DNA of 64,000 nucleotides from an uncultured Carboxylicivirga sp. (GTDB lineage Bacteria; Bacteroidota; Bacteroidia; Bacteroidales; Marinilabiliaceae), in NCBI RefSeq assembly GCF_963668385.1, contig NZ_OY764327.1, positions 5,180,501 through 5,244,500 of the forward strand, in the 5' to 3' direction. Position numbers and translations under genes: made by a program. Every line of letters begins with the position of its first letter. Within the stretch, counting starts at the first letter, position 1. The notes beneath the pieces were generated by a model. It did no database searches. It was not told the DNA's origin and worked only from the letters and a program-made list of their open reading frames with translations. Below are positions 1 to 9,434 of the stretch, piece after piece.

Positions 1-1
1 T

Positions 2-811
2 GAAGTAGCAAAAACACGAGCCTATAACAACATTTTATACCTGGCCTTAATTGATATCCTCCTAATTATTGGAGCATGGTTTTTTCACCGAAATATAAAA
101 AGGGAAATTAACTTAGCTAAGATTAAGTCTGATTTTGTATCCAATGTTTCGCACGAAATCAGAACTCCACTCGCGCTCATAAGCATGTATGCCGAAACAC
201 TGCACCTGAATCGCGTCAATAACGAAACCAAACGTAAAAATTACTACAGTATTATCTATAAAGAAACACAGCGACTCTCTTCAATAGTTAATAACATTTT
301 GAACTTTTCAAGAATAGAAAGCGGCAAAAGACAATTCACCTTTTCCTTGGTTGATATAAATGACCTGATTAGTGAAGTGATGAAGAACTATGCATTTCGA
401 ATGGAGTCAAAAGGTTTTGAAGCTCAGGTACAATTAAACGACGACATTCCTTTAATTGATGGCGATGCAGAAGCAATTAGCGAAGCCATCACTAACCTAC
501 TCGACAATGCAGTTAAGTATAGCAAACATATAAAACAAATAGATTTAACCACATCTCTTTACGACGATTTTGTTAAAATTTCTGTTAGTGACTATGGCAT
601 AGGGATACCTGTCAAAGAACAAAAACATATATTTGACAAGTTTTATCGGGTAACCAAAGGCGCTTTGGCTCATCATGCAAAAGGATCGGGTCTTGGACTT
701 AGTATTGTTTTGCATATTATGCAGGCACACAAGGGATCGGTTAACGTAATTAGCGAAGAACATAAAGGAAGTACATTTACATTACAATTCCCAATCTCAA
801 AAAATATTTAG
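2..811 (+). CDS. Sensor histidine kinase (5' end outside window)
   Basis: Membrane sensor kinase that autophosphorylates on His and passes phosphate to the regulator encoded next. The reading frame is open to the window edge, so the sensor part is missing. What remains is one membrane segment (ILYLALIDILLIIGAWFF), the H-box SHEIRTPL at about bases 146-170, an N-box (NLLDNAVKYS), and the G1 (DYGIGIP) and G2 (GSGLGLSI) ATP-binding motifs. The stop lies 2 bp before the regulator start, so the two are co-transcribed. The signal sensed cannot be told from this fragment. Confidence 0.95.
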   Translation, partial: EVAKTRAYNNILYLALIDILLIIGAWFFHRNIKREINLAKIKSDFVSNVSHEIRTPLALISMYAETLHLNRVNNETKRKNYYSIIYKETQRLSSIVNNILNFSRIESGKRQFTFSLVDINDLISEVMKNYAFRMESKGFEAQVQLNDDIPLIDGDAEAISEAITNLLDNAVKYSKHIKQIDLTTSLYDDFVKISVSDYGIGIPVKEQKHIFDKFYRVTKGALAHHAKGSGLGLSIVLHIMQAHKGSVNVISEEHKGSTFTLQFPISKNI

Positions 812-813
812 CC

Positions 814-1506
814 ATGAATAACAAACACTTATTAATTGTTGAAGATGAGCCCGACATGCAACAGGGCATAAAAGACAACCTTGAATTTGAAGGTTATTCA
901 GTAGACGTGGCTGATGATGGAGAGATGGCCATTAAGAAAATATCGAACAGCAATTACGATCTTATCCTGTTGGATGTGATGATACCTAAAATTAGTGGAT
1001 TTGATGTATGTAAGCAGGTGCGACATAAAGGCATTGAAACCCCCATCATATTTTTAACTGCCAAAGGAGAAGAGATTGATAAAGTGATTGGCCTGGAATC
1101 GGGAGGAGATGACTATATGACCAAACCTTTTAGCCTACGCGAGTTAATGGCACGTATTAAAGCTGTGCTTCGCCGTACGGGCGGAAATACTTCAGCCGAA
1201 ACAGATACGTCTGTTACCATTGGTAAGCTCGAAGTTAATTTTGAAAACTATATGGCAACGTGTGCAGGTGAGACCGTTAAGCTAACAGCAAAAGAATTTG
1301 ATATTCTGAAATATCTGATTGAGCATAAAAATTCAACCATCAGCCGCGATAATATACTTGACAGTATTTGGGGATACGAGTATCAGCCAACTGCCCGTAC
1401 TGTAGATAATTTCATTCTAAAATTGCGCCAAAAAATAGAATCCGATCCCAACCATCCCGAAATATTAATTACCGTTCATGGTATTGGATATCGGTTTGTT
1501 TATTGA
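814..1506 (+). CDS. OmpR/PhoB-family response regulator
   Basis: DNA-binding response regulator paired with the upstream kinase. The N-terminal receiver domain has the acidic pocket (VEDEPD), the phospho-acceptor Asp in LILLDVM, the Thr of FLTAKG and the Lys of TKPF. The C-terminal half is a winged-helix trans_reg_C domain ending in GIGYRFVY. At 230 aa it has the usual length. It acts in the cytoplasm as a transcription factor; its targets are not visible here. Confidence 0.96.
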   Translation: MNNKHLLIVEDEPDMQQGIKDNLEFEGYSVDVADDGEMAIKKISNSNYDLILLDVMIPKISGFDVCKQVRHKGIETPIIFLTAKGEEIDKVIGLESGGDDYMTKPFSLRELMARIKAVLRRTGGNTSAETDTSVTIGKLEVNFENYMATCAGETVKLTAKEFDILKYLIEHKNSTISRDNILDSIWGYEYQPTARTVDNFILKLRQKIESDPNHPEILITVHGIGYRFVY

Positions 1507-1519
1507 TAAAAAAACTACT

Positions 1520-1547
1520 AGCTGCTAGCGATTAGCTGTTAGCGATT
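1520..1547. repeat. Tandem 14-bp repeat between convergent genes
   Basis: Two adjacent 14-bp units, AGCTGCTAGCGATT and AGCTGTTAGCGATT, differ at one base. More decayed GCTAAT units continue to about 1595. They fill the gap between the response regulator and the convergent Nudix gene. No T-tract hairpin is obvious. This looks like a small expanding satellite rather than a regulatory site. Confidence 0.6.
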
Positions 1548-1668
1548 TCTACATCGCCTATTTTTAGTCAATAAGCTAATGGCTAATAACTTTTATCCGG
1601 ACTATGGACTTTGCGCTCCAGACTTACTTTTGACTTTTACCTTTTTAAGTTTAAACCGTTGACTTGAA

Positions 1669-2493
1669 CTACAGCTCTCTGTTTACAAATTTTTCTATTA
1701 TCTCGCCAGCAATACTCCGTGTTACCGGATGGTTTGGTAAATTATCACGGGTGTACCAATCGGCATGCTCAATTTCTTTATTATCTACCTGTATAGTTTG
1801 TCCTTCTTCGGCTTCGGCAATAAAACCAATCATCATTGATCCTGAATAAGGCCAGGGCTGACTATTATAATAACGAATATTCTTGATTTTTATCCCAACC
1901 TCTTCCCTTACTTCGCGTCGCACAGCATCTTCGATCGACTCTCCTATATCAACATAACCCGCCACAAGTGAGTAAAATCCTTCCCGAAAATTAGCATTAT
2001 GCGCCAATAACAGTTTATCATTACAGAAAATAGCTACAATAATAGCCGGTGCTATCTGAGGGTAAATCATATTTTGACAAGATGGGCAAAGCAAAGCTCT
2101 TTCTTCTTCCTGTACTTTTGTTGGCGATCCACACTTTCCGCAAAAACGATTTCGTTCATACCAGTTTTTCAACTGTATGGCTACCATTGTTGACCAATCC
2201 AGTTCCTTTTGTTCAAGTGACTGAAATGAAGTTACATCGTGATATTTAAATTCATCCGAAGGCAATGCAACCTCATCAAGCACCCAAAAGCAAGGCTTAT
2301 TATTTAAAGTAAATAAGAATACTGAAGAACCAACTTCGCCTATATCTTTCTTTTGTGGAATAGCGTATTGGTTATCGTTCGTTTTTAATAAAACACTGTT
2401 TTTTTGAAAGCAAAAAACATAATCTTCTTGTTGAATCTTCAGATTGGGCAGAAACTCATTTCTGAATGTATGTGGAAAAATATCCTGAATCAT
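1669..2493 (-). CDS. nudC: NudC-type NAD(H) pyrophosphatase (Nudix)
   Basis: Predicted to hydrolyse NADH/NAD to NMN(H) and AMP, and possibly to remove NAD caps from RNA. A four-Cys zinc ribbon (CGKCGS, then CPSC) precedes the Nudix box, whose G-x5-E-x7-REVxEE-x-G pattern is complete (GYVDIGESIEDAVRREVREE). The NudC-specific SQPWP-[YF]-x-[GS]-S signature follows as SQPWPYSGS. Length 274 aa fits the family, including the weakly conserved N-terminal domain. It stands alone, convergent with the two-component genes. Confidence 0.93.
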   Translation of the reverse strand: MIQDIFPHTFRNEFLPNLKIQQEDYVFCFQKNSVLLKTNDNQYAIPQKKDIGEVGSSVFLFTLNNKPCFWVLDEVALPSDEFKYHDVTSFQSLEQKELDWSTMVAIQLKNWYERNRFCGKCGSPTKVQEEERALLCPSCQNMIYPQIAPAIIVAIFCNDKLLLAHNANFREGFYSLVAGYVDIGESIEDAVRREVREEVGIKIKNIRYYNSQPWPYSGSMMIGFIAEAEEGQTIQVDNKEIEHADWYTRDNLPNHPVTRSIAGEIIEKFVNREL

Positions 2494-2630
2494 GAGTTTA
2501 ATTAGGCTTATAAATTAGAAAGACGAAAGTATAAACAATTGCCCAATAAATACTGAATTTCAGATTTATTAACGTTGCCTTTTTAGTTCAAATTACGTAT
2601 CAAACTTAACCTAATTGCTCTCACCAAAAA

Positions 2631-3077
2631 TCATAACAGATAATCACAAGTCGATTCCATATCACTAACGCTAGCACCTAGTTTTTTATAAAATTCGATG
2701 GCATTCGTATTCCATCCCGAAACCTGCCAACGCACCTTTTTACAGTTCTGTTCTTTTGCTTTCTGAATAACAGATTGTATCAATTTCTGCCCCAAACCCT
2801 TTCCTCTGTATTCAGGGCGCACGTACAAATCATCCATATACATCGATTTACCTTTCCAGGTATAATAGGCATAAAAATAAGTAACATAACCTGTTGCTAC
2901 TCCAGCATCGTTTTCAACAATAAAGCCATTGATAAAATCAGACTCCTGCTCCATTAATTCAGAAGTATTAACCATAGCTTCTGGCATCTTTTGAAATACA
3001 GCAAACTCGTTAATCATTTCAATTAATATACTGTAATCTGATTTTTGTATATCTCTGATTTTATATTTCATGTCCAT
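2631..3077 (-). CDS. GNAT-family N-acetyltransferase
   Basis: Single-domain cytoplasmic acetyl-CoA transferase of 148 aa. The acetyl-CoA binding motif A is seen as RPEYRGKGLGQKLI, followed by the C-terminal NxxAIxFYxKLGA element, both typical of GNAT enzymes resembling diamine or amino-acid acetyltransferases. The substrate cannot be inferred. The next minus-strand gene, a glycosyltransferase, ends 20 bp upstream, so the two may share a transcript. Confidence 0.9.
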   Translation of the reverse strand: MDMKYKIRDIQKSDYSILIEMINEFAVFQKMPEAMVNTSELMEQESDFINGFIVENDAGVATGYVTYFYAYYTWKGKSMYMDDLYVRPEYRGKGLGQKLIQSVIQKAKEQNCKKVRWQVSGWNTNAIEFYKKLGASVSDMESTCDYLL

Positions 3078-3096
3078 CTTTAAAATAATTCATTAC

Positions 3097-4626
3097 TTAT
3101 TGTTTCAGAAGTTCATTTATCTCCTGCCTAAGTACAGCTGAAATATCAACGCCCTCTATGGCTCCTTTAAAAACATAAACAGTGGTTCCCTTCTCGCGTG
3201 CATATGTATTACATATTGAATCTACAACATAAGCCTGTTCAAAATAAGGAGCTGTTTCGCGAAATTCCGTTTCTTTTTCAAATCCATTAATCACTCTAAC
3301 TAAATTAACATACTTCTTGTCCAAATCAAACCAATCAATATAATCGGCATTAAAAGAAACCGCCATTACATCTTGTTTTGAGTAGAAATTTACAGCCCCT
3401 GCCTGTCCGTAATTATCGCACAACACCAACGTTTCGCCCGTTTGCTTTGCATCATTATAAGCCTTGTCGGTTATTCCGGCCAACTCTTGCCACCCAAGCA
3501 TATCGGCAAAGTCTTGGGGTAAATCATGCTCCTTACCATCTTCCCAACGCAACATCCCCATATCTCTGTATTTTTCCTGATGACTCATTATATATTCTGG
3601 TGTTTTATTTGGAAATAAAAATCCATACATATAAGCAAACGAAGCTGTCGGAGCTATAAGTAAGAGAATAAAAACAGGAATCCTCCATTTATTTTTCAGA
3701 ACATTGGTTATATAAATGGCTCCAAGTGCAATGTATACTGGATACAAACCAATGGCATAATAATCCTTAGCTCTTAAATAAGTGTAGACCGCCAATATTA
3801 CAACAAAAGCAAGCAACAAAAAACGCACTTTTTTAAATGGTTTGTAAAATAGTAAGGCAAACAACGACGCCACTATCAACAAGAGAGAACCTGAATAAAA
3901 CATAGGCTGAGTAGAGAGAAATTGGACTCTGCTAACATTAACCAGCTGTGTTGCACTTAACTCATTTAAATGCTGAACCACCGGAAATTGATTATTCCAT
4001 TGCCAGATCAGATTGGGTAGTATCATAATTACCACAATCGCAATGGCAATCCATAATTCTTTTCGCAAAAATATAATTCGATGAGAACTAATAAGCACTG
4101 CCGGTAATAAGCCAATGGCTAAAAATGCAATATTGTACTTATTTAAAAAGCCCAAGGCAAAACTTACAGCACATAAGTATATCCACTTAGCTTGTTTACT
4201 ATTTAAATATTTAATGAAGAAATAAAGTACCAGTGACCAGCTTAGAACATCAAACGAATTGGGTTGATACAAGGTATTTAACCTCAACAAAACCGAAAAT
4301 AACACACCGGTTACAGCCAACACTTTGGCCATTAATCTTCCATTAAAAGCATCTGTTATTTTCCAAACTACTAACAAGGTTAATGCACCATACAATGCAG
4401 GGAAGAATTTGACCCAAAACACACCGTTCCCGAGCAATTGAATAATCCAGGAATTCCACGAAGTGAAAGGCGGTACTGATCGATACCCCCATGCCAAATG
4501 ATTGGCCTGATCGAGATGCAGGTACTCATCTCGGTGTAAATCATAACCAGAATCTATCAATAGATACTGCAACACAAACTTGGCACAAACAAAAAGTGCC
4601 AGTATTATCATTTCCTTTTTCTTCAT
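3097..4626 (-). CDS. ArnT/PMT-like (GT39) membrane glycosyltransferase
   Basis: Multi-spanning membrane protein of 509 aa with about ten hydrophobic segments. The first periplasmic loop carries the acidic motif HRDEYLHLDQANHLAWGY, matching the catalytic D-E region of GT-C transferases (PMT_2/ArnT), which use polyprenyl-phosphate-linked sugars. The C-terminal soluble part contains ETLVLCDNYGQAGAVNFYS, seen in many bacterial GT39 proteins. The acceptor (lipid A, protein or glycan) is unknown. No polysaccharide cluster is adjacent. Confidence 0.87.
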   Translation of the reverse strand: MKKKEMIILALFVCAKFVLQYLLIDSGYDLHRDEYLHLDQANHLAWGYRSVPPFTSWNSWIIQLLGNGVFWVKFFPALYGALTLLVVWKITDAFNGRLMAKVLAVTGVLFSVLLRLNTLYQPNSFDVLSWSLVLYFFIKYLNSKQAKWIYLCAVSFALGFLNKYNIAFLAIGLLPAVLISSHRIIFLRKELWIAIAIVVIMILPNLIWQWNNQFPVVQHLNELSATQLVNVSRVQFLSTQPMFYSGSLLLIVASLFALLFYKPFKKVRFLLLAFVVILAVYTYLRAKDYYAIGLYPVYIALGAIYITNVLKNKWRIPVFILLLIAPTASFAYMYGFLFPNKTPEYIMSHQEKYRDMGMLRWEDGKEHDLPQDFADMLGWQELAGITDKAYNDAKQTGETLVLCDNYGQAGAVNFYSKQDVMAVSFNADYIDWFDLDKKYVNLVRVINGFEKETEFRETAPYFEQAYVVDSICNTYAREKGTTVYVFKGAIEGVDISAVLRQEINELLKQ

Positions 4627-4719
4627 TCCTTTTCAACTGTTCCTTTGATTCAATAAATTTCTACCAACTACATTCAATCAAACAAGCAAGCTGTAACAAG
4701 TGGTTCATATTTAGTGAAT

Positions 4720-5922
4720 TTACTTACCCTTTAAAGTCTCTACTCCAACAAGTAAACCATTTGCTACAAAGCATTTTCCCTTATCTAATGCCGATATTGT
4801 ATAGGTCACTTGCGTTTTATTCGATGCTGTTATTGCTATTAATTGATCGGTACCTTCCAACGTCATAAAAACATCACCAATTTTAATAGTTTCCACTTGT
4901 TCAAATCCTTTGTATTGTTTTGATTGATCTGGTGCCAGCGATGCCCATCCTTTGTTATAAATTTTAAATGGATGATCTTTTGTGGCGGTTATTTTTCTGC
5001 CACTCTCAAATTGATAGGTTACCAGATTATCATGAATAACTTTCTCTAAACTCCTTACTATAGCTTTGATTTCTTTTCCTGTTATTTCATCAATTGTAAC
5101 AACTTCATCTCCTATTTGCAGATCTTCAATATTCTGACTTGATTGATCGCCCATTAAAACTTTAGTTCCTTTTACAAAACAGTGAACATCAACTCCATCA
5201 AAATATATTTCTGAAATAACAGTATCATCATACTTATCCCCTTTGTAAACATCCTCTATTTCGAACTTTATGGTCCAGTCGGGTTCACCTTTCTCTTCGC
5301 TATAACCATATCCCAAAGTATCAACTTTAAAATACTGCGATCCAATTTGATCTCTTAAATTAAGTATCGCATAAGGCTTGTCATCTATGTACATCTTAAG
5401 CTTTTTTACCCTCGAATTATTCTTCCAGGCTGTACTGCTTTTAACATATCCGTTTACAACAATAACATTTGTAATTCGTGGAGAATTGTGCTCAAATGTA
5501 TAAATTAAATATTCACCAATTCCATATCCTTCAACACCTTCAACCCAGGCACTTTTATAATCTAAATCGTGTGCATTCCCTGGTTTGTAATCATTATCAC
5601 CTTGAGAAAGCAAATAACTAGAAGCAGTTACATCTTTGGGGCCTCCTCCACAATACCAACTACATCCCTCTCCAATAATATCCCATATATTTTCATAAAC
5701 TTCGCCGTGTTTTTCAAGAGTAGTCTTTTCATTCTGCGATAAACTATCCCAGTCTATCTTCCCTTTAGCTATTTGCTCCAAAAGAGAATCTCGTATTACC
5801 CATTCTGCCTTGGCTTTATCCGAAAAATCAAGAGGATGAACATATGTGGGGTATAAATTTTTAATCTGGGAAAATCCAGTTTGCGACACCAATAAAAGTG
5901 CCAATAATATGGTTTGTTTCAT
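4720..5922 (-). CDS. Secreted Hint-domain protein with discoidin-like domain
   Basis: Signal peptide MKQTILLALLLVSQTGFSQ, which is why I start here rather than at the ATG 42 bp upstream that overlaps the previous gene. Next is a jelly-roll region of about 200 residues resembling the NADase-type glycan-binding fold of PT-family proteins, with the motif GEGCSWYCGGGP. The C-terminal third is a Hint (hedgehog/intein) module: it begins at VHCFVKGTKVLM and contains TKDHPF. It ends CFVANGLLVGVE without the usual terminal His-Asn. It follows the MORN-repeat gene by 22 bp and is probably in the same operon. The autoproteolytic role is inferred. Confidence 0.8.
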   Translation of the reverse strand: MKQTILLALLLVSQTGFSQIKNLYPTYVHPLDFSDKAKAEWVIRDSLLEQIAKGKIDWDSLSQNEKTTLEKHGEVYENIWDIIGEGCSWYCGGGPKDVTASSYLLSQGDNDYKPGNAHDLDYKSAWVEGVEGYGIGEYLIYTFEHNSPRITNVIVVNGYVKSSTAWKNNSRVKKLKMYIDDKPYAILNLRDQIGSQYFKVDTLGYGYSEEKGEPDWTIKFEIEDVYKGDKYDDTVISEIYFDGVDVHCFVKGTKVLMGDQSSQNIEDLQIGDEVVTIDEITGKEIKAIVRSLEKVIHDNLVTYQFESGRKITATKDHPFKIYNKGWASLAPDQSKQYKGFEQVETIKIGDVFMTLEGTDQLIAITASNKTQVTYTISALDKGKCFVANGLLVGVETLKGK

Positions 5923-5944
5923 TCGAAAAGGTATAACAAAATTA

Positions 5945-7855
5945 TTATAAAATATTTTCTTCAATCAATTCTCCTCCTTTATAATGCTCTTCTTTTGTCT
6001 TTTCACCAGCTTCACTCCACATTATTTGCGTTCCTTCTTTTTTATCATTGATAAAATTAACTTTTGATTGTTTATTTCCTCCTTCGTAAAACCAGGTCCA
6101 TTCTCCTTCTCGTAAATCATTAGACATTTGGCCTGAAGCATATAATTGTCCCGACTCGTAATAAAATTTCACTTCGCCATTTACATGCCCTTCATTATAA
6201 AAACTCTCTTGAAAAATAGCCTGATTGCTTTCGTAATAGACGTACCATATTCCCTGCCGCAAACCATTCTCAACCTGACCTGATTCCATTAATGTTTTAT
6301 CATCAGTATAAAACGATTTGTAGTTACCCTTACCATTCTGCACCATCACTTTTCCATCGGGATACCAGGCTTGATTTACACGAAAAATTTCATCTTCATA
6401 TATACCCAACTCCCTTTTATTACCATTTTCATAAAAGATACGCCACTCTCCGGTACGTAAGCCTCCTTTAACTTTACCTTTAGCAAGCAAAATGCCTGTA
6501 TCGGAAAATGATTGATAAGTTCCTTCTCCTGCTTTAACCCATTGCTTTCCGGTTGCATCCCACACATCCTGCACTATTAATTTGGTTTCTGACTCATGAA
6601 TTAGCCTGCTTTCGACTTTTCCATTATTGAAATAACTAACCCATAAGCCCGACGCAATTCCTTCTTTCATCAAACCTTCGCTCTGCAATACACCATTGGG
6701 ATAATAGGACTTCCAAATACCATCTTGTCTGTCTCTTGTAAAATTACCTTCCTGCACCAATTTTCCGTCGTTATTCCAATTTCTCCAGAAACCTTCCATA
6801 CGACCATTTACATAAAGACCTGAATCGGTTTTTAAACCATTATCGTAATAACTCATCCAAATACCATCTTCAAGTCCATCCTTATAATAACCTTCTTTTA
6901 TCAGGTTACCCGACTCATTATACCATTGCCACAAACTATCAGGATTTCCATTATTAAAATGAGCTACAACCTGTTTGTTTCCATTTTCGTACCAGTAAGT
7001 CCATTTACCATCTTCCTTACTATGAATAAGTGTACCCTCAGACATCTTTTCGCCCGATTCGTAATAATATGTTCTGAATCCACTTACTCCTTTTCTGATT
7101 TTAAAAACTGTAAAGCCAATTACCAAAACAGATAAAATCACCAAAGGCATACGTAAACCCGATAAGGTAGGTGTAGCTTTATCTTTACCTTCTTTTAGCT
7201 CTTTAAGCATCAGTGGTGATATTTTCCGCAACGATAGTTTATACCCTTCGACCAATGCAAGACCATAAAATACTACATCTATAGGAGAAAATGCCTCAAC
7301 CAAAACATCAACCATTACCGAAGGAGTTAAATAAGTCAATACTTCAAAGTAAGGTAAGGATGCTTCCTGAGCATAAAAACCAACTTGCGAGAATAAGTTC
7401 CCCATTAAACAGCCTAATAACGATAAGGAAGCTCCTAAAATTCCGAACTTCATATCGATACCAGCTCCAAAAAAACGAACCGCAAAACCAACCAGAAGTC
7501 CTACTCCAATAGCCATATACCCAATTTGATGCTGTGTAGAAACAGTAACCATGGCCCACAATACTCCACCAATAATACTTGCCAGCAAACCTCCAATAAG
7601 AGCATAATAAAAATCCTGATGTGATTTAAGCGTATTCAATGCCGCATCATCCAAATGCTGAAATTCGGGCTGAATAGACATATCAGTATTATTATAAGTA
7701 GATGATGTTGAAAAATAAGGATCTTCTTCAAAATCCTTGCACTCATTTTCAAAGTCAGCCTTTTCGTTGGTTATACTGCAAATTATTCCACGGTTTATGT
7801 CACTTTTGCGCTTAGTACACTTCTTACAAAACTCAAGCTGTTCTTGTCTGGTCAT
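5945..7855 (-). CDS. Membrane-anchored MORN/YwqK-type repeat protein
   Basis: 636 aa. The N-terminus has a short Cys cluster (CKKCTKR, then CSITNEKADFENEC) that could bind zinc. Three to four membrane segments follow at about residues 80-210, then another near 235-252. The remaining ~380 residues are more than a dozen repeats of the type G-x-W-x-x-[YF]-[YF]-x-N-G (for example DGIWMSYYDNG), the MORN_2 pattern of YwqK antitoxin-like proteins. The repeats probably form an exposed beta-sheet scaffold. The Hint protein gene follows directly, suggesting a functional pair; a toxin-immunity reading is only inference. Confidence 0.85.
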   Translation of the reverse strand: MTRQEQLEFCKKCTKRKSDINRGIICSITNEKADFENECKDFEEDPYFSTSSTYNNTDMSIQPEFQHLDDAALNTLKSHQDFYYALIGGLLASIIGGVLWAMVTVSTQHQIGYMAIGVGLLVGFAVRFFGAGIDMKFGILGASLSLLGCLMGNLFSQVGFYAQEASLPYFEVLTYLTPSVMVDVLVEAFSPIDVVFYGLALVEGYKLSLRKISPLMLKELKEGKDKATPTLSGLRMPLVILSVLVIGFTVFKIRKGVSGFRTYYYESGEKMSEGTLIHSKEDGKWTYWYENGNKQVVAHFNNGNPDSLWQWYNESGNLIKEGYYKDGLEDGIWMSYYDNGLKTDSGLYVNGRMEGFWRNWNNDGKLVQEGNFTRDRQDGIWKSYYPNGVLQSEGLMKEGIASGLWVSYFNNGKVESRLIHESETKLIVQDVWDATGKQWVKAGEGTYQSFSDTGILLAKGKVKGGLRTGEWRIFYENGNKRELGIYEDEIFRVNQAWYPDGKVMVQNGKGNYKSFYTDDKTLMESGQVENGLRQGIWYVYYESNQAIFQESFYNEGHVNGEVKFYYESGQLYASGQMSNDLREGEWTWFYEGGNKQSKVNFINDKKEGTQIMWSEAGEKTKEEHYKGGELIEENIL

Positions 7856-8106
7856 ATCTGAATAGGGTTTATGTTACGAATAACGATGGCAATTACATTG
7901 CATTCGTTTCTCTTGTTTATTTTATATTCCCAAAAGAGTTCTTTGATAGCAGAAACAGATTCAATTATCACAGTTGCATAATCTCTTTCAGGATGGCAGC
8001 ATAATATTTCTACCTTTTACAATATTAAACAAAATTTCATTTTTCAACTTCAGCACCCAGAGTTTTATTAGAACTTTTGCCTTTATAACCATCTCCCGAA
8101 ATCAAA

Positions 8107-8637
8107 CTAGCTAATGATTTTCAGTTTATTATTAATCAAATCAATTATATCCACCCACAATTGCTCACCAACTTCTTCTCTTCCTATAATAAACGTATTC
8201 CCGGATATTGTATCACCGTTTAAAAACAAATTATCTTCAATAATACGATACGTACTAAAAGCAGTCCACTTTATTTTAGTTTCGAAACGATGATCGATAT
8301 ATCCCAAATATTCGTCGGTAAACTCCCATATAGCATTTGCGTTTTCTTTCTCAAATTCATTTGATACTTTAGCAAGTGACATCAAATAATGCTTCTTCTT
8401 CTTCCAATAAAACCACTCGTAGTTTATAAAATTGAGCAGAAACACAAAGCCTCCAAACAAAAACAAAACACCATTTTTATCGCCTGTACTTAGCACATAT
8501 CCTCCACTAACAAGAAATAATGCTATCCATATCAAACGTCGCCTGTTCTTCTTCAAGTTTGGTTTTACATAAAGGTCAAAATTCAATAGCATTTGTCGTT
8601 TAAAAACGTCTTTATTAAAGGGTATCTCAATCTTCAT
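8107..8637 (-). CDS. YcxB-like membrane protein
   Basis: 176 aa with two close membrane helices at about residues 33-70. A soluble C-terminal half (WEFTDEYLGYIDHRFETKIKW, then FIIGREEV) resembles the YcxB-like domain, a PH-like fold often behind two helices in bacterial membrane proteins. No catalytic motif is visible and no function is known. It lies 40 bp downstream of the Pr6Pr gene in the same orientation. Confidence 0.7.
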   Translation of the reverse strand: MKIEIPFNKDVFKRQMLLNFDLYVKPNLKKNRRRLIWIALFLVSGGYVLSTGDKNGVLFLFGGFVFLLNFINYEWFYWKKKKHYLMSLAKVSNEFEKENANAIWEFTDEYLGYIDHRFETKIKWTAFSTYRIIEDNLFLNGDTISGNTFIIGREEVGEQLWVDIIDLINNKLKIIS

Positions 8638-8677
8638 AATCCGAGTATTTAACTTGTATAATTAATAAGGAAACAAC

Positions 8678-9322
8678 TTAATTGCCTAAACTAAACTCAT
8701 TAATAGTCGATTGTTTATTTATCTTATTATCAATAAATACGATCAGTAATCCTATCAATAGAAACAACAGTATAACAAAGAAAATATTTTCACTTGCTTT
8801 GATGTAGCTTATATCTCTTAGATCGATAAAAAAATAAGGATACCAATTAACTATACTTCCACGAATTAACGAATAAAACAGATACGCAAAAGGAAATACA
8901 AGCCATTTAAAACTATCGCTCAATCTTAATTTTCCTTTGGGTACAAACAGTATCCAGCGCAATACATATAAAACAGGAGTAACAACATGCAATATGTTGT
9001 TATAAAAAAACTCAGGAACAGGTTGAATCCACGAGGATCGGATAAATAAGTTGTAAATCAAACTTACGATGATTATATACTCTACCAAACTGGATTGCAC
9101 CGAAATATTGGTAAGAAATCGTCCCAGTTTCGAAACAGGTAATACAAGCGTTACTGTTAAACTCAATGCTATTATCAGATTAGATAAAACCGTGAAGTAG
9201 CTAAATGTATTAACTATATTTTCGGACATTGCCACCATAATAATAATTGCCAGCCAGGTGGTTAATACAATAAATAAATCGATGCTTCTTTTTGATACAG
9301 ATTGGGCTTGGTTAGTTTTCAT
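8678..9322 (-). CDS. Pr6Pr-family integral membrane protein
   Basis: 214 aa with six predicted membrane segments. Family signatures are the FSYFTVLSNL motif after the second helix, the HVVTPVLYVLRWILF stretch and the YPYFFIDL motif before the last helix, as in Pr6Pr/FAR-17a-like proteins. The role is unknown; relatives include lipid hydrolases in eukaryotes. The first 15 residues are polar, so it has no cleaved signal peptide. A perfect palindrome lies 33 bp upstream of the start. Confidence 0.8.
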   Translation of the reverse strand: MKTNQAQSVSKRSIDLFIVLTTWLAIIIMVAMSENIVNTFSYFTVLSNLIIALSLTVTLVLPVSKLGRFLTNISVQSSLVEYIIIVSLIYNLFIRSSWIQPVPEFFYNNILHVVTPVLYVLRWILFVPKGKLRLSDSFKWLVFPFAYLFYSLIRGSIVNWYPYFFIDLRDISYIKASENIFFVILLFLLIGLLIVFIDNKINKQSTINEFSLGN

Positions 9323-9354
9323 TATTAAAGTCTGTTTAGTTAGGTTTTAAATAT

Positions 9355-9369
9355 ATCGATTAAATCGAT
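9355..9369. promoter_or_regulatory. Perfect 15-bp palindrome upstream of Pr6Pr gene
   Basis: ATCGATT-A-AATCGAT is a perfect dyad 33 bp upstream of the minus-strand Pr6Pr start. The position fits an operator. No regulator gene is adjacent and no other copy was noticed, so function is inferred only from symmetry and place. Confidence 0.35.
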
Positions 9370-9404
9370 CTTAGTTTTTAAGTCGCCCCTTCTAATCGTT
9401 ACCA

Positions 9405-9420
9405 CACATTTATAAATGTG
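9405..9420. repeat. Perfect 16-bp palindrome after hydrolase stop
   Basis: CACATTTATAAATGTG is fully self-complementary and lies 15 bp after the stop of the minus-strand serine hydrolase. It could form a short hairpin at the mRNA end, but no T-run follows, so it is not a standard terminator. It could equally be an operator for the downstream Pr6Pr gene. Confidence 0.35.
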
Positions 9421-9434
9421 AATTTAATAAAACA

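Noticed and set aside
5923-5964. Longer start for the Hint protein (ATG at 5964)
   Set aside because: It would overlap the upstream gene and bury a clear signal peptide behind 14 polar residues.
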